From Brachypodium distachyon (taxonomy: Eukaryota; Streptophyta; Magnoliopsida; Poales; Poaceae), in NCBI RefSeq assembly GCF_000005505.3, contig NC_016135.3:27738758-27802757 (forward strand): a stretch of DNA of 64,000 nucleotides, written 5' to 3'. This document shows, piece after piece, positions 23,242 to 36,029 of this stretch. Position numbers and translations under genes: made by a program. The notes under the pieces are model-generated. The model was not told the DNA's origin. It saw only the letters and a list, made by a program, of their open reading frames with translations, and made no database searches. Positions within the stretch are counted from its first letter, which is position 1; every line of letters begins with the position of its first letter.

Positions 23242-23648
23242 GTCACATGTTACGCTGCAATTAGTAATAACACGTAATCTCTGATTTCATAGCACAAGCT
23301 AGGGAAACTTCGGAACAGCGGGAGTATAAGATATTTGCTCACCATTCAAGAACCCGTCCTGAAAAATAATAATCATGCAGCTAAATGAGAACTGGTGCGC
23401 CGATCAACAGGCTAACCATACAGATTTTTTTTTTGGTTGTCAGGAACTGGAAAAGATTTTGAGAAATCGATACATGTTTGAACTCTTGATTACTAACTTC
23501 AGAACGCTACTTGAAAATGGCATGCAAATCAAAGTTGATAAGAACAGAAGGAGAGTACTGCAGCTGGGGTGCTGCAATCAGTATACACGCATTAAAACAT
23601 GGAGACAGGAGATGAGAGGAGCAGAGCAAGCAATCAAAGCAGGCAAGG

Positions 23649-23921
23649 CTAGCTCTTGCTGCCCTGCTGCCTGTTGGTGTTGCTGGGGTCGACGGCGCCG
23701 GCGCCATGGACGAAGTGCAGAAGCACGGGGCTCTTGCACCGGGGGCACCTGGGCTGCTGCTGCTGCTGCTCCGCCTCCGAATCGACCATCACGTACATCA
23801 GGCACCGCGGGCACCCGACCACCACCATCGCCGGCTTCGGCGGCGCCGCACCAACAGCGCCCTCCTCCTCCGCATCAGACGACACGCACGAGCTCGCCGG
23901 CGACTCCACCCCGCCCGCCAT
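23649..23921 (-). CDS. GIR1/GIR2-like small zinc-ribbon protein
   Basis: A 90-residue intronless frame is started at MAGGVESPASSCVSS, 84 bases below a TATA box; the longer frame upstream runs through the promoter. The block SPASSCVSS (7-15) and the C-terminal VVVGCPRCLMYVMV...PRCPRCKSPVLLHF (34-70) match GL2-INTERACTING REPRESSOR proteins. Two CPRC pairs (C37/C40 and C59/C62) form a likely zinc ribbon. In Arabidopsis, GIR proteins bridge GL2 and the TOPLESS co-repressor to restrain root hairs. The usual N-terminal EAR motif (LxLxL) is not present here, and a five-glutamine run separates the Cys pairs. Family assignment is confident, repressor activity less so. Confidence 0.85.
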   Translation of the reverse strand: MAGGVESPASSCVSSDAEEEGAVGAAPPKPAMVVVGCPRCLMYVMVDSEAEQQQQQPRCPRCKSPVLLHFVHGAGAVDPSNTNRQQGSKS

Positions 23922-24004
23922 GGTGGATATATTCAGCTTCCTCCTGGCCCTGGCTATACTACTGTGCAGTGTTGTGTTGTGGGAGAATGGTGCAGCGGAC
24001 CAGC

Positions 24005-24013
24005 TAATATATA
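24005..24013 (-). promoter_or_regulatory. TATA box of the GIR-like gene
   Basis: TATATATTA on the minus strand, 84 bases upstream of the chosen start codon. Confidence 0.55.
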
Positions 24014-26522
24014 CTCCTGAAGTGCTGTGCCCTGGGGAGGAATGAAGGGGTGCCACTTGAATGCAACAACAGCTAAAAGGACCTCAATTTCTCTCCTGTT
24101 CCGTTGGACTTGATTTCAGTACCTTGCCATCCCTAGCCAGCTGTTCTCTGCCACGAGGCACGTTTGAAACACAGTGATGCTAAAATAAAAACAGACAGTT
24201 ATCCATGGAATTCCCTTAAACTAAAGCGGCTCTGACAAACCAAATGCTCATCTGTTCCATAATACTCTAGGCCTAAGTGCACACAGATCAAATAAACAAC
24301 ACAGTTGACAAGTTTATAGGAATGGACAATTCTACGTACAGCATTAACATACGGGTGAAAATGAAAAATACCACCACAGCCCATCTACTTCACGAAAACA
24401 ATTAAACAATTATCAAATAGACGGGGTTACATTGTTATAAATAGGTTGGAGTAAATAAGTTTTTGTTGGTCCTTCTCTGAAATTAATAGTGTCAGTGTGC
24501 AGTGCAGGAGTAGTTGGAACGGAGGACAAAGAATTAAGAAAATTAAATATTATTTATTAGCCTGTGCTTTCCTGATCTCTAAAACAAAATCCGCTAGAAA
24601 AAAATTAACTATAGAACAGCTCATTCATGTCAAAGTAAGGGACATGAACTGCTTCGGATTCAGAATATTTTTGTGTAGAGAAGAACATATAGGAGACATT
24701 TTATCTATTTAATTAAGTAGGCAGGTCTCTTTTACAGGTCACATCTGCTGAGTAAAAAATTCATCAGTATAGAGTATCAAGATAGCTGCCACTATTGGTA
24801 CTTTTGGATCAGTTACATTCCCACTACAAATGAATTCCTAAAGGAAAAAAAGGAGTTTTGGATCGTTGCACACCTGTGGTGCTGTTTCCCAGTTACTGCT
24901 GTATGAACAAAGATATTTTCAGTCTCTTTCCCCTTTGCGTCTTCCACTCACAGGCTCCAGTTTTAAACATCTAAAAACTTCATGAAACTACACCTGACTT
25001 TTCCGACTTGGTTGTCACAAGGCAGAGCCTACAATGTGATAGAAAAATGTTCAAGGAGAAAGAAACCATTAGAAACTTCTTTCGAATACGAATTCAATGG
25101 TATGTTTTTTGTATAATACAACACATTTTGTGCTCAAAATGATGATCTAGGAATACAGTCGTGCCTTATAAACTGAAAACGAGGGAGTAGCATCCAAAGA
25201 ACATGAAGTCACATATTGAAAATAAAATACTGCATATACCATCAAGATTTCCTTGAAAGAATTTATGGTGCGCATGAATGAAGAAAGGCAATGCATTAAG
25301 CAGACTTAAATAATGGGCATAAATGAAAGACTGTTTTATCTTGTGGCAAGACTTGAATGGGTGAGTCCACTTTTGATTCAATGAAAGATACTGGCCAGCT
25401 AAGAGTTTGCAGCTCATACCACACATACGCACAAACCAATCCCAAGAAATTGTGCTCATAAGAACCGCATTAATGCCTTCGTGTGCAGGCATTCATCCTG
25501 ACTAGTAAAAGCTCCCAGCGGGGACAGAGGATGCATTTTCAAGTGATATTGAATCGGGCTGTGCCAAGTTAAGGCTCATTCTATTGAAGCTGCTGTACTG
25601 GAAGATGCCAAACCTTAAATGAAGAAACAGTCATCATCAAGAACTTAATTGGGCTTGCACTTCAGTTCAAAGAGGGAAATTGATTGGGCTATGAAATGCT
25701 TTACTGAATGCCCATCAAAGCGGGTCTATAAGCCCCATACGTCCTAGTCCTACACCTAACATTTTTTATGCTGTAAAGCAAGCGCACAGATTTTATCATA
25801 GCTGGTAAAGAGCATGACAAAAATTGTTGATGGTGATGGATGGTTAATGCACTTTTTTTAATGCAAGTGTGTAACCTTTAATTTGATTTAGAGGTATCCA
25901 ACAATCTGAACTAGAGTGAAGCATAGAGCATATGAAAAATGAACTTGTCCATACCTCAAGAATATTTATCTAGACAAGTCATGGTTCAGTACAGCAACAC
26001 AGATGGGTAAGCTTCATCTGTTGCAAACTTGCTATGACAGCCTGCCTTAGCCTTCAATCCCAGTAGAACTGTTAGTGATTGTCTGCAACTTGAAGAAATG
26101 CAGCAGAAGCCAGACAGCTCACGCTTACTGCACTATAAGATTCCAAACCCCACTCTAGGATCATCCACAAACTGCTGTTCTGTAATGTCAGAACAGGGTT
26201 TGATGAAAGGCGCTGTCATTTCAAACAAAGAAGAAAGTTATATTCTGGAAACCTGCTTTCAGAAACTACAGGTGGCAGCAACTAAAGACCATTGGCAAAC
26301 TTTTCTCCTACAAATATCATGCGTAGGGAACTTATGCCAATTGATTTATGATGGAAATATAAATATACTGTCTGTATTTTTAACATCAGTGGAAGGTAGC
26401 AATATATTGAGTAAAGACAATCAGACAATATACCTTACTGGGTCAACTCCCACACATCTCAAGGAAAAACAGCGAGGGAGTGCGTAACAACAAAAGGTGG
26501 TTCTAGAATTTGTCAGCTGTCA
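24014..26522. other. Intergenic between the GIR-like gene and PPR4
   Basis: AT-rich, with no gene recognised. A half Stowaway-like sequence lies near 25090-25190. The ~500 bases before 26523 are probably the PPR4 3' UTR. A plus-strand open frame at 26098-26487 has no known motif and lies antisense to that UTR. Confidence 0.35.
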
Positions 26523-29500
26523 TCACTCATCAGCATCTTGATTCTCATCAACATCGCTAAGATCAGAATCACAGGAATAATCAGAATCCCCCGTGCTTGG
26601 AGAATCAGACACTTCTCCTAGAACTTCTAATGAATTCCAATCAGGAGGAAATATTCTCTGGAGTGCCTCTGTTAGTGCCCCTCCTGTCCTCTCAATCTTG
26701 TGAAGCCATCTCGACCAGTGAACAGCAGTACGCATATCAACAGTCAAGTCATTCTCAAACATTTCTCTACAAATACTCAAGATTCCTGTGTAGGTGCTTC
26801 CCTCCATTACAGTTGCCCTTGAGAGAAGTGAAGTTACCAAGCAATGATAAGCAGCCTCATCAGGTTTCAGCCCAGCCAGTTTCATCTCTTCAAAGGATTT
26901 CAATGCTCTGTCTGGTAGTGACGCCTTTGCCCAACCTTTAATCAAGGTAGTATATGTCTTGAGATTAGGTTTCAATCCAACATCTGCCATTTCTTCTATC
27001 ACCTTTTGTGCCCTCTACAAATAAATCATTTAATTAAGATAAATAACCCAAGAGAAAGACTTCTCCATTCACAAATTTCAAATAATCATAAGATGAAGCC
27101 ATGTAGTTTATTGTGCTAAAAAAATGTCAACTCAGGATCCTAATATGGAATTGTACTATCTCTGTCAGTCAATCACCAGCATGCGGTCCCAACCAGCTAG
27201 AAATTAAACATGTCAATACGAAATTCTCATACCTGCATGTCTCCAGCTTTGCAGCATGCATTTATGTAGGAGGTATATGTATGAATGTTTGGAGGGACTC
27301 CATCTTCTTTCATCTGCTTCATTAAGTCTGCTGCCTCCCAAACATCTCCCCTCCGAGCCCACCTGCAAAAAAGGATTAGTGATTAGCGAAAGGAAATTCT
27401 AGCATACTTCTTGGAACAAAATCATTTTGCAGTATGCACAGTCTACAACAGTATAGGATTAATTCAACAAAGAATTATCATGATAGTTCCCTCATCTCTC
27501 TAAGTTAACAGTTGACCAACTATTTCTATCCACTCCACTAGTCATGAAATGAATGTAAGCGTCTATTAGTTACTGTGCCAGCAAAATCAAAAAATTGACC
27601 TAGCAGGACTGCTGAAGAATAAGGTTACTGAACTTCTGAAGTACCTACCCATCAATCAAAATATTATATACGAATGTATTCCTTGCTATCTTCTGAGTGC
27701 TCATCTCGCGGGTGACTGCTAAAGCACTTTGCATCCTCCCTGATTTGCAACAGGCCCTGAGCAGCGTTTCGTAAATGTACACATCAAGTTTTAGGCCACC
27801 CTCTTTGATTTTTGTGAAATATTCGAAAGCCTTGCCAATATCTCCATTAGCAGCATAACCTCTCATAATGATTGTGTATGTATGTTCATTTGGCGTAATA
27901 CCAGCAATGGACATCTTGTTAAGCACAGAAACGGCCCTTTCAACCTACAAAGACACAGACGATAAAGTACATGACAGCAGTGCATGGTTTAAGTTTGAAG
28001 AAACTTGAATTTGAAGAATACCTGGTTCTTTTTAATTAGCCCATGAATAAGAGCATTGTAAGTCATCACAGTGGGAGCGCAACCACTTCGTCGCATCAGA
28101 TCAAGAATATTCAGAGCCCTTTTCATATCTCCAGCAACTGCAAACCCCTCTATAATAGGCCTAAATGCTCTATTTGATGGTTGCATTCGTTCCTTCTGCA
28201 TTTTTTCCAGAATGCGAATAGCTCGATCCATATTCCCCATCTTGCAAAATGCTTCTATCAGCAAGTTGTATATGGCACGATCAGGCTGAAGGCCTGACTT
28301 TAGCATTTCCTCAAATATGCTGAAAGCATTCGCGAAGTCATGTAAATGGATAAATCCACTGATCAGCATAGAGTAAGTTTTGTTATTATGCTTGATGCCA
28401 TATGACTCCATCTCTTTGCTAATAGCTATGGCTTTAGTGACTTTACCAATCTGAAAATAAATAGCAAAGGGGCATGAGCAATTGCCATTCATTAAGACAG
28501 CAACACAGAAAGTACAGAAAAACAATTATGCAGAAAAACTATGCTCAAATACACAATTTATATTGTTGATTTGAGCTTCAGAACTAAAATCTTTATTTCC
28601 TTTTTATTTGTATGTGTTTTATATTTATCCTCCTTGCAGCTATGATATGTGGATATGCTCAGGAGTACTGGATGTAGGATACACATTGTGAAGCAGATAA
28701 CTTCATCAATGGATATGAAGCATGTAGCTTCATCAACTTAAACTGCTCCAAGTTGTCATGAGCTTTACTGCTCCAAATTAGGACAATTCCTTAGACCAAA
28801 TTGTTTGCTCGTTATCTAAACAGTTGGACTTCAAATATCTTACATATGCAAACTTCCATCTGTTAATGTTGCCAGGCACTAATGTAAAGAACAAAGAGGA
28901 ACAGAAAGCAAAAGAAAAAACCCTTAATCAGCATACTTTACGCCTTTGACCCAAAAAAAGAAAGGAAGAAAAAGGCTATTCTGCAAGGCACTAGGTAGTG
29001 ATCCATGCAGAAAAAAAAACACAATTAGAAGGATACAAGATTAGATACTTTCGCAGCATCTAGGAGGCAGAATTCAACCTTGATATACAAATTAATAAGG
29101 CACCCATAAGAAATTATTGATGGTGTAAAGCAGCACTCCTGCAAAACCAGAAGAAAATAACCTGATCAAAAAAGGCAAATGCAAAAACAATAATACAAGA
29201 ATGCCAGCTCAATTAGCCATGAAAAGCCATTTTGCACTATACCTTCAGCCTTTCAAACACAATTAGACATTTCTTTTCATCCTGAATAATAGTATATCCA
29301 TGCATCATACTATGGTATGCATCAATAGGAGCATCTATTCCATCCTCTTCCATTTCGCGGACCAGCTCTTCAGCTCGATCCATATTGCCAGACTGGCTGC
29401 AGAAAGTACATATACTTGAGTGCTAGATAGACTATGTTGCCAAATACGAGTAGATGTTATTATTCCCGTATAATAGTGTTATTTTTATAAATTTGAAGGG

Positions 29501-31687
29501 GCTCGTGAATCTGGTAATACTGACCAGTGAGCATGTATAATGTTGCTATATATGATTCCATTGAGATCCCCGAGCTTGGCCTTGGCCTCTTTGAAGAGGT
29601 TGTCTGCAGATCTTCCAAAACAAGATAAAAGATATTAGCAGGAAGTCAAGGGTCCTGAGCTGGAGTACTTGACATGAAAAGATCAAGCGACCTGGTGCAC
29701 AAAGCACATATCACGTTAAATACAACACTGATGCTATAGCTATATCAGAAATTCTGAATACACATAAGGGTAGCACATAGGCATGGTTCAGTACTTCAGT
29801 TGATCGGGAAGGGGGTTACTCACTGAGCATCATTAATTTTGGCAAATCCTGCAATAATGATACTGTAAGTAACAATTGTCAGCTCAATGCCCTCAGCTTT
29901 CATTTCTTCAACACATGACAGCACCCCACGCATATCTCTAGCAACTGCATAAGCGTGAACAAGGCTGCATGAAATGAATTAAATTTAATGCAGGGGACAA
30001 GCCAGCAATTTGAATCATTCATTAAGATTACCTCTAGCAACTCCGGAAATGTAGAAGATAACAGAAACGGGACTAGAACAAAAAACATTATTGCAGGATT
30101 TTCCTTTGCGATGAACATACTATCTGCGCAAAGCCTTTTTTCTGGATGTGGGCTTAAGAACTACCTGCCTTTGAATCTCAATATCTGCATTGATGAACTT
30201 TCTTATTTCATGTCGGCAAACCGGCATTCAGGTGTCTATTCTGTTTCTCGGTAGGTTCACAACTTATCTTTATTCAGTCACATCTCATGCAGAAACATTT
30301 TCCATGAGCAATCTATATGTAGTAATAAATTTTGTAGTTTGTCTATTTCATACAGCTGTTTGCAACTTTGCATAGTCCTCTGGCTTCAGTTTTAACCTAC
30401 ATTAGTTTGTCTATCATGGGGAAAGAGTCAACCAAGAAATGCAAGTAGCAGCTAAAATGCTCCTACCTTGTGAAGACAAAGGCATTGGGTTCTATTCCTC
30501 TTGCTCTCATGTTCTCAAACGTTGCGCGAGCATGATGCTTATCACCCCGCTTGGCATAATACACAATCATCAAACCAAATTCTCTCCTTGATGGCTGAAA
30601 CAATAAAAATAAATATCATTACCAAATGAGATGGAAAGAGAATTCATATCACAAAGAGATTAAACGATCCACGATTCTATCTTCTAAGAAAAAGGTCAAT
30701 GAGCGTCAATTAAACCAACATTGGAAATGACATGCCGCTCGGCGTGTTCGAGAAAAAATTAAACCAACATTGTTACCCTTTATCAGCCCTATATGTCAAG
30801 TAAAGTGGTTGCACAACTTCCACAGGAGACAGTGGAGCTGGCTAGCACACAACAGATACAGACCAGAGGTGGTACGAGAAGCAGCCAACCTTGGGGATCC
30901 TCTCGAAGGCGGACACGACGGCTTGCCAGTCCTCGGGCCGCGACTCCACGACCCTCCGGAACTCCCGGCACGCCTCCTCCCTGCCCTGGTGCCACGGCGA
31001 CCGCGCCTCGGGCCTCCGCCCGTGGTCGACCCACCGGGCCCGCTCCTCCGCCCTGGCCCTCCCTTTCCTCCCGTCGTCGAGCCTCACGGTGAGCGACCTG
31101 CCCCGGAAGTCCACCCCGTCGACCTCGGCCGCGCGCCCCGCCGCCGCCTCCGCCTCGGCCGCGTCCCCCGCGTAGTAGAGGAAGCAGAAGCCGGCGTTGC
31201 GCTCGGGGTCGTCGTGGGCGCGCACGAGCTCCACCTTGTCGAGCGGCCCGAACTGGCGGAAGAACTCGGCCACCTCGGGCTTCCTCGCCCGCAGCGGCAG
31301 GTTCCCGACGAAGACCTTCCCCTTCTGCCGGAAATCCTCCTCCTGCTTCTCCTCCTTCCGCGCGTCCGCATCCTCCGGTTCCGGCTCTTGCTCCGGTTCC
31401 TCTGGCGGAGGAGGAGGAGGAGGAGGCTGGTGGGCCGTTTTCGGAGGAGGGGGAGGAGGCGGGGGCGGGGAGAGCCTGCTGGACAGCCATAGCTTGGAGG
31501 CGAGCGGGTTCGGGTTCCGAGGAGGAGGAGGCGGCGGCGGGGGAGGGGAGGGCTTGGGAGGCGGCGGGGGGGGCTGAGTTGGGCGGCGGAAGGAGGCTGA
31601 AGAGGAGGAGATGGGTTTGAAGAGCGGTTTGGGAGGGAGGTGGTGGTGGGTGGGGGAGGAGGCGGTGGGGAGCGAGAGGAAGTGCAT
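26523..31687 (-). CDS. PPR4: PPR4: RRM plus pentatricopeptide repeat protein, chloroplast rps12 trans-splicing factor
   Basis: Ten exons join in frame: 31687-30890, 30594-30467, 29964-29824, 29611-29525, 29396-29243, 29138-29079, 28450-28022, 27944-27649, 27362-27233 and 27014-26523. All introns are GT-AG. The total is 2715 bases, 904 residues. Order: a Ser/Pro-rich transit peptide, long polyproline runs (~38-95), an acidic linker, an RRM (~124-205, KVFVGNLPLRARKPEVAEFF...GFCFLYYA), then from ~265 an array of P-type 35-residue PPRs (for example NAFVFTSLVHAYAVARDMRGVLSCVEEM), and an acidic Asp/Ser tail ending DENQDADE. RRM-PPR fusion defines PPR4. Maize PPR4 binds the rps12 first intron and promotes its trans-splicing in chloroplasts (known family biology). 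Length and layout fit an intact gene. Confidence 0.93.
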
Positions 31688-34600
31688 CGGCGTTTGTGCT
31701 CGTGCTTGCTTCCCTAGTAGTTCGAATGGCCCCGGGAAGAAGAAGAAGAAGAAGATGCGGGGAAGGATAAGGCGGGGACGAACGGAACGCGATTCTGCGG
31801 GATTAAAAATGGTGCCGTTGAGATAAATAATACCGAGACCCCAAGTTACGCCAATCAATTTTATGCTCTCGGGCTTGCGCAACCTTCCGAGCAGGATTTT
31901 TTCACAGGCAGGCAGCCATAAAACTGACTCAAGTAATTTAGCTCAAACCAATGATTCCAAATTAGGTACTCCAAAAAGACATCCCAAAAATGAACATGAT
32001 CATCTCATTGTCATCTCACAAGATAAACATTAGAGCCAAGGCATCACTAATAATTACACCATGCGGCATCGGCAATGTATCCCAATAGCAGACACTACAA
32101 AATCTGTTAAATACAGGACATGTCCAAGTTACAATATTAGAGTGCAACTATATCCAAAGCTGAATTGCACGACAACTTGGTTTAGACCAGAAGCAAAATT
32201 CTAAGAACGGAAAATTAACCAACATCTCCATTTACTGTCATGGAAACTAAAATAGAAAAGGTCACAAAGATCTGATAACCATGCACATTGTTTAACCTTT
32301 TCCTCTTGACCTGGCTCTTTTTTCCCTATAAATAGAAGAAACCCATAAACTCAAGTCAATCCTCATAGAAACGCAATTAAAATTACAGAAATTGAAGCAA
32401 AGATGGTTTAGACTCGAAATTGGCCCTCAAGTCTGAAGTATCAGTGGTGAAACATGAAATAAGAGACAAGTGTACAGAAACATCCAAACTAATCAGGAAT
32501 CAGGAGGGAATCAAGCAACAGCCATGGTACAAAAGAGAAAGGAAATAACATCACATGATTATCTTTTAGATAGATCCAAGTTGAAATGAGTACAGAAATC
32601 CACATATTATAAGCCTTGGCAGGTCGGATGGGCTGATCCTGTAGACCTGTACACAGCCTTTTGACATAAGGTCCTGGTTTTAGAACTAGTTTGAGGTGCA
32701 AAAGATTTGGCAGAGCGTTGAACGCAGACTAATTTATATAAGCTGCATCCACAGTTGATAGCATAATATATGGATAAGTACCATATGACGTACAAAAGAT
32801 GCTGGATAGTACATCTGGAAGCCTTAGCCAGGTTCAGTGAAGGAGCAGGAACCGATTGCAGATGTAGTCCGTGGGGTGATCTGCAAGCATGATGTGAGGT
32901 TCCTGGATGCAAAAGACAAAGGAAACAACATGCAATTAGGCATATCCGGTTTTACCCAACTTCCGATCCTTTGCACGCCTCCTGATTTGTACCCTTTTTC
33001 CGAGTAATGGTTTGATTTTAGACTGAGATCATACAAAATCGACTGCATCAATTTGCAGTCACCTTTATCAAATGAACCATCGTGGACAAGTATGTAAGCA
33101 CACAGTTCTTTGGTGAACAAAACTTTAGTTTTAAAAACAACCTAACAGAACTACAATGAGCCAACCAGTACCACGAATATGTCATTCCAAACAGCATCCA
33201 GCATAGTTAAGGGCTTTTCTGCATACGGAATAACCTACCAGTTTGGTTTCTACAGACAAAACAAAAGTCCAAGAAACAGTCACTATCAGAAACATTAACA
33301 ACAATGCCACTCAGCTTAGACTGATCAAATATCATGCGCGCACTACCGGTGAATTATCACACCAAACATCACTATGACTTATATTAACCCACTGATTTAA
33401 TGGTAAAAAAGGAAACAATGGACAGTTCAACTTAATGCATTCATATGAGATTCATATTATCAAATTATCAACACTGAACAATTCTGCATTCATATGAGAT
33501 CAAATCTTATATTAAAATATTTAAGTTCACATACAACATTATTTTGTAAGATCACATCCAGCAATTCAACAACTCTTGGTGATATTGAAGAGAAACAGGA
33601 AGCTCAAAAAATAGCAGCATACGTTAAGCCATTGAAGGGAGTTGCCAGAAACAGGAAGAATGTCAAATTCCCCTACCACAGATTGTCAAAGTAACTAACA
33701 TAATCTATCACACAAAAATATTAAGGTACATGCTTTCAAACCTTGTACAGATTGCGGTGGGTAAGTTAGGCGACAAATCCTCATGCTTCCTGACGGTACA
33801 TGCTCCAATTTCTTGGATCCAGCTCCCAAGTACAAAGAAGAAACGACAGATTGTCAGCACCTTGTCAACCAGATTGAGTATACCATCATTGATAGCTGTA
33901 TGGATGCTAACACTTTCCAGAGTGATCTGTCATTTGCATGCAATATAAAGTCAAAGAATGCTGAATCAGTATTAAATAGTATAATACTCACAGACGTTCT
34001 GAATCCTCAATATCGAAAAAGCATGTTGGATTATGGTGTGTCTCGCTGCAAGTAAAAGGAGCATGGAATTAGAATGTCGTCTACGAAGGGGGAAAAAGCC
34101 TAACATGAAAGTATATTGGAGCATACAGAATTAAAAATTAGGTAAGACAATAACAAAACCATGCAGAGGTACCAACATTTGGTCCGAAAGGACGTAGTAT
34201 ATGATGAAAAAAAAAGTACATGCCTATCTGGGGCACACCTTATTAGATGCAAAAATTCCATTGTCCATAAGATATGACGGGTTGAGATTACCTTTACCGA
34301 TACCAAAGCCGAATGGTTGAACAATCCTCCACCTCCTTTGTTTCCAGCAGGTATGTGACAAGCAAAAATGCACATGGTTCAGACACTGAAAACAAAGAAG
34401 ATCGAAACCATAGAGAGCAATTGATGGCTGCCTAAGTTGTCAAGGGATGCAAGCAATCATTCTGCCCATGTCTAACACAAACATTGTCACTACCCGTTTG
34501 CACACCTGATTAGAACTTGGAAATAAAGAACAGAAATCATGGAAGTAAGCTGATACTGACTGTAAGTAACCATTCTACACGCCTCTTCTTCCGAGCTGCT

Positions 34601-34716
34601 CCCGTATTAAAAACTCTAGGCAACCATGTAGATTCATGAAAAGAAAGAATGTATACAATCTTTTTTAGTACAGTTACTGATCCATGAAGGTCACGAGTAG
34701 AACAACAAGTGATATA
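31688..34716. other. Intergenic, PPR4 5' flank and beyond
   Basis: The first ~200 bases hold the PPR4 5' leader and promoter. The rest (about 2.8 kb) is AT-rich, and I found no credible exon chain on either strand. Moderately GC-balanced islands at 32590-32920 and 33740-34060 have short frames (for example 33783-34055, plus) that match nothing I know. Confidence 0.35.
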
Positions 34717-34799
34717 CTCCCTCCGTACAAAAATAAGTGACGTGAATTTGTTTAAGAATTTATACAAATCCACATCACTTATTTTGGAATGGGAGTGAG
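34717..34799. mobile_element. Stowaway MITE
   Basis: CTCCCTCCGTACAAAAATAAGTGA pairs with the inverted right end ATCACTTATTTTGGAATGGGAGTGAG. TA flanks both sides. It is 83 bp. Confidence 0.85.
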
Positions 34800-35402
34800 T
34801 ACAAAATATGAATCATTATAACGAGATTGTGGAATTGAATACAACCAAAAACTGCAAGGGTATACCCATGTACAAGGTTATACACTGGTTATGACCACGT
34901 GGTTAAGGTTATAGTCACTTGTTTGCAAAGTTAATATCATTTGGTTAACAATTTGATGAGCATGAACGTATACCTATGAAAAGATATGGATCATTGTACT
35001 TCTATGATATGATGAAATCTCTTACTTGTTGAAACATTTCGACACTCACTCTCTAAGTTTGTGTAAAATTTGCACTGTCTAAATACCTTTTTTTATTGGG
35101 TAGCAATTAATATGGTAACTGTTCACTCGTAACATGGTAAGCATTAGTGTAATCTGGTAACTGGTGGAGTCGAAAGAAACCATAATAAAACGATATCTTG
35201 TTTTAAGGCCTCGTCGAGCAAGTGAAAATGGATATTTAATCGGATCAATTGTTCGGGAGATAAATCAATTTGAAAATTTAAATATAGCAATGAATGATAA
35301 TTGGATGGTGCATACCTTGTAGGCGAATCTGCCGCACAACAAGGCAACGGAATTAAAAATATTTGTAAGCAGCAAAACACGCTTAGCTAGTAGTGATCCA
35401 CC

Positions 35403-35480
35403 CTCTCCGTTCCATAATTTTTGTCGTGGTTTTAGACCAAACTTGAACTAAAACCACAACAAAAAATATGAGAACATAGG
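35403..35480. mobile_element. Degenerate Stowaway MITE
   Basis: CTCTCCGTTCCATAATTTTTGTCGTGG folds back onto CCACAACAAAAAATATGAGAAC across a short loop. The right end has decayed. Confidence 0.6.
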
Positions 35481-35548
35481 TGTATATTAAAAGTTGTGGT
35501 GAAATTGACACCGCTATTTGTTTTTTGACAGTTGTGAAATTGGCACCG

Positions 35549-35819
35549 CTAAGGGCTTATTCGGTTCACAGGATTTTGAAAACATAAGAATATAAAAAGT
35601 AGAGGATTAGAATGCCATGCACATTTTAATACATGGAATTTAAAAATGAGGTCTCATCTAATGCTTAGAATCCTTAGAAATTAGGCCAATTTGGACACAT
35701 TTCTTAGGAATCTAGCATGTCCGTTTCTATGGAACGAATGCTACACATGGAAAAACATCTCAAGTATTGAAATCCTGTAAAAATCTTTTAAAAATAGTGC
35801 AAATCGAATGAGCCCTCAG
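35549..35819. mobile_element. Short inverted-repeat element (MITE), about 270 bp
   Basis: Left end AGGGCTTATTCGGTTCACAGG is the imperfect inverse of the right end (reverse complement AGGGCTCATTCGATTTGCAC). The interior is AT-rich and non-coding. No target duplication was clear, so the superfamily stays open. It sits ~150-400 bases upstream of the TATA box of the I29 gene. Confidence 0.5.
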
Positions 35820-35963
35820 TTTCTAAATAAAGGAATAAGAAAGAAAGGAAAACAAACACTTTCCCGGGCCGGTCTCCGTGGGCGTTGGGTTCGACGTGCG
35901 CTACAAGCCTACGAGCGATAGACAGGGACATCCAGATCCAACGGCCTCAAAGACCCTGAGCTC

Positions 35964-35972
35964 TATATAAAT
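35964..35972 (+). promoter_or_regulatory. TATA box of the I29 gene
   Basis: CTATATAAATT, ending 57 bases before the start codon at 36030, giving a short 5' leader of about 30 bases. Confidence 0.7.
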
Positions 35973-36029
35973 TTAAGGGCCGCGGCGCACAAACCCTAAA
36001 TCCAGATTTATCCCAGTCCGACCTAGGCT

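Noticed and set aside
26098..26487. Plus-strand 129-codon frame with ATG
   Set aside because: Lies antisense to the likely PPR4 3' UTR, has no known motif and no promoter signal.
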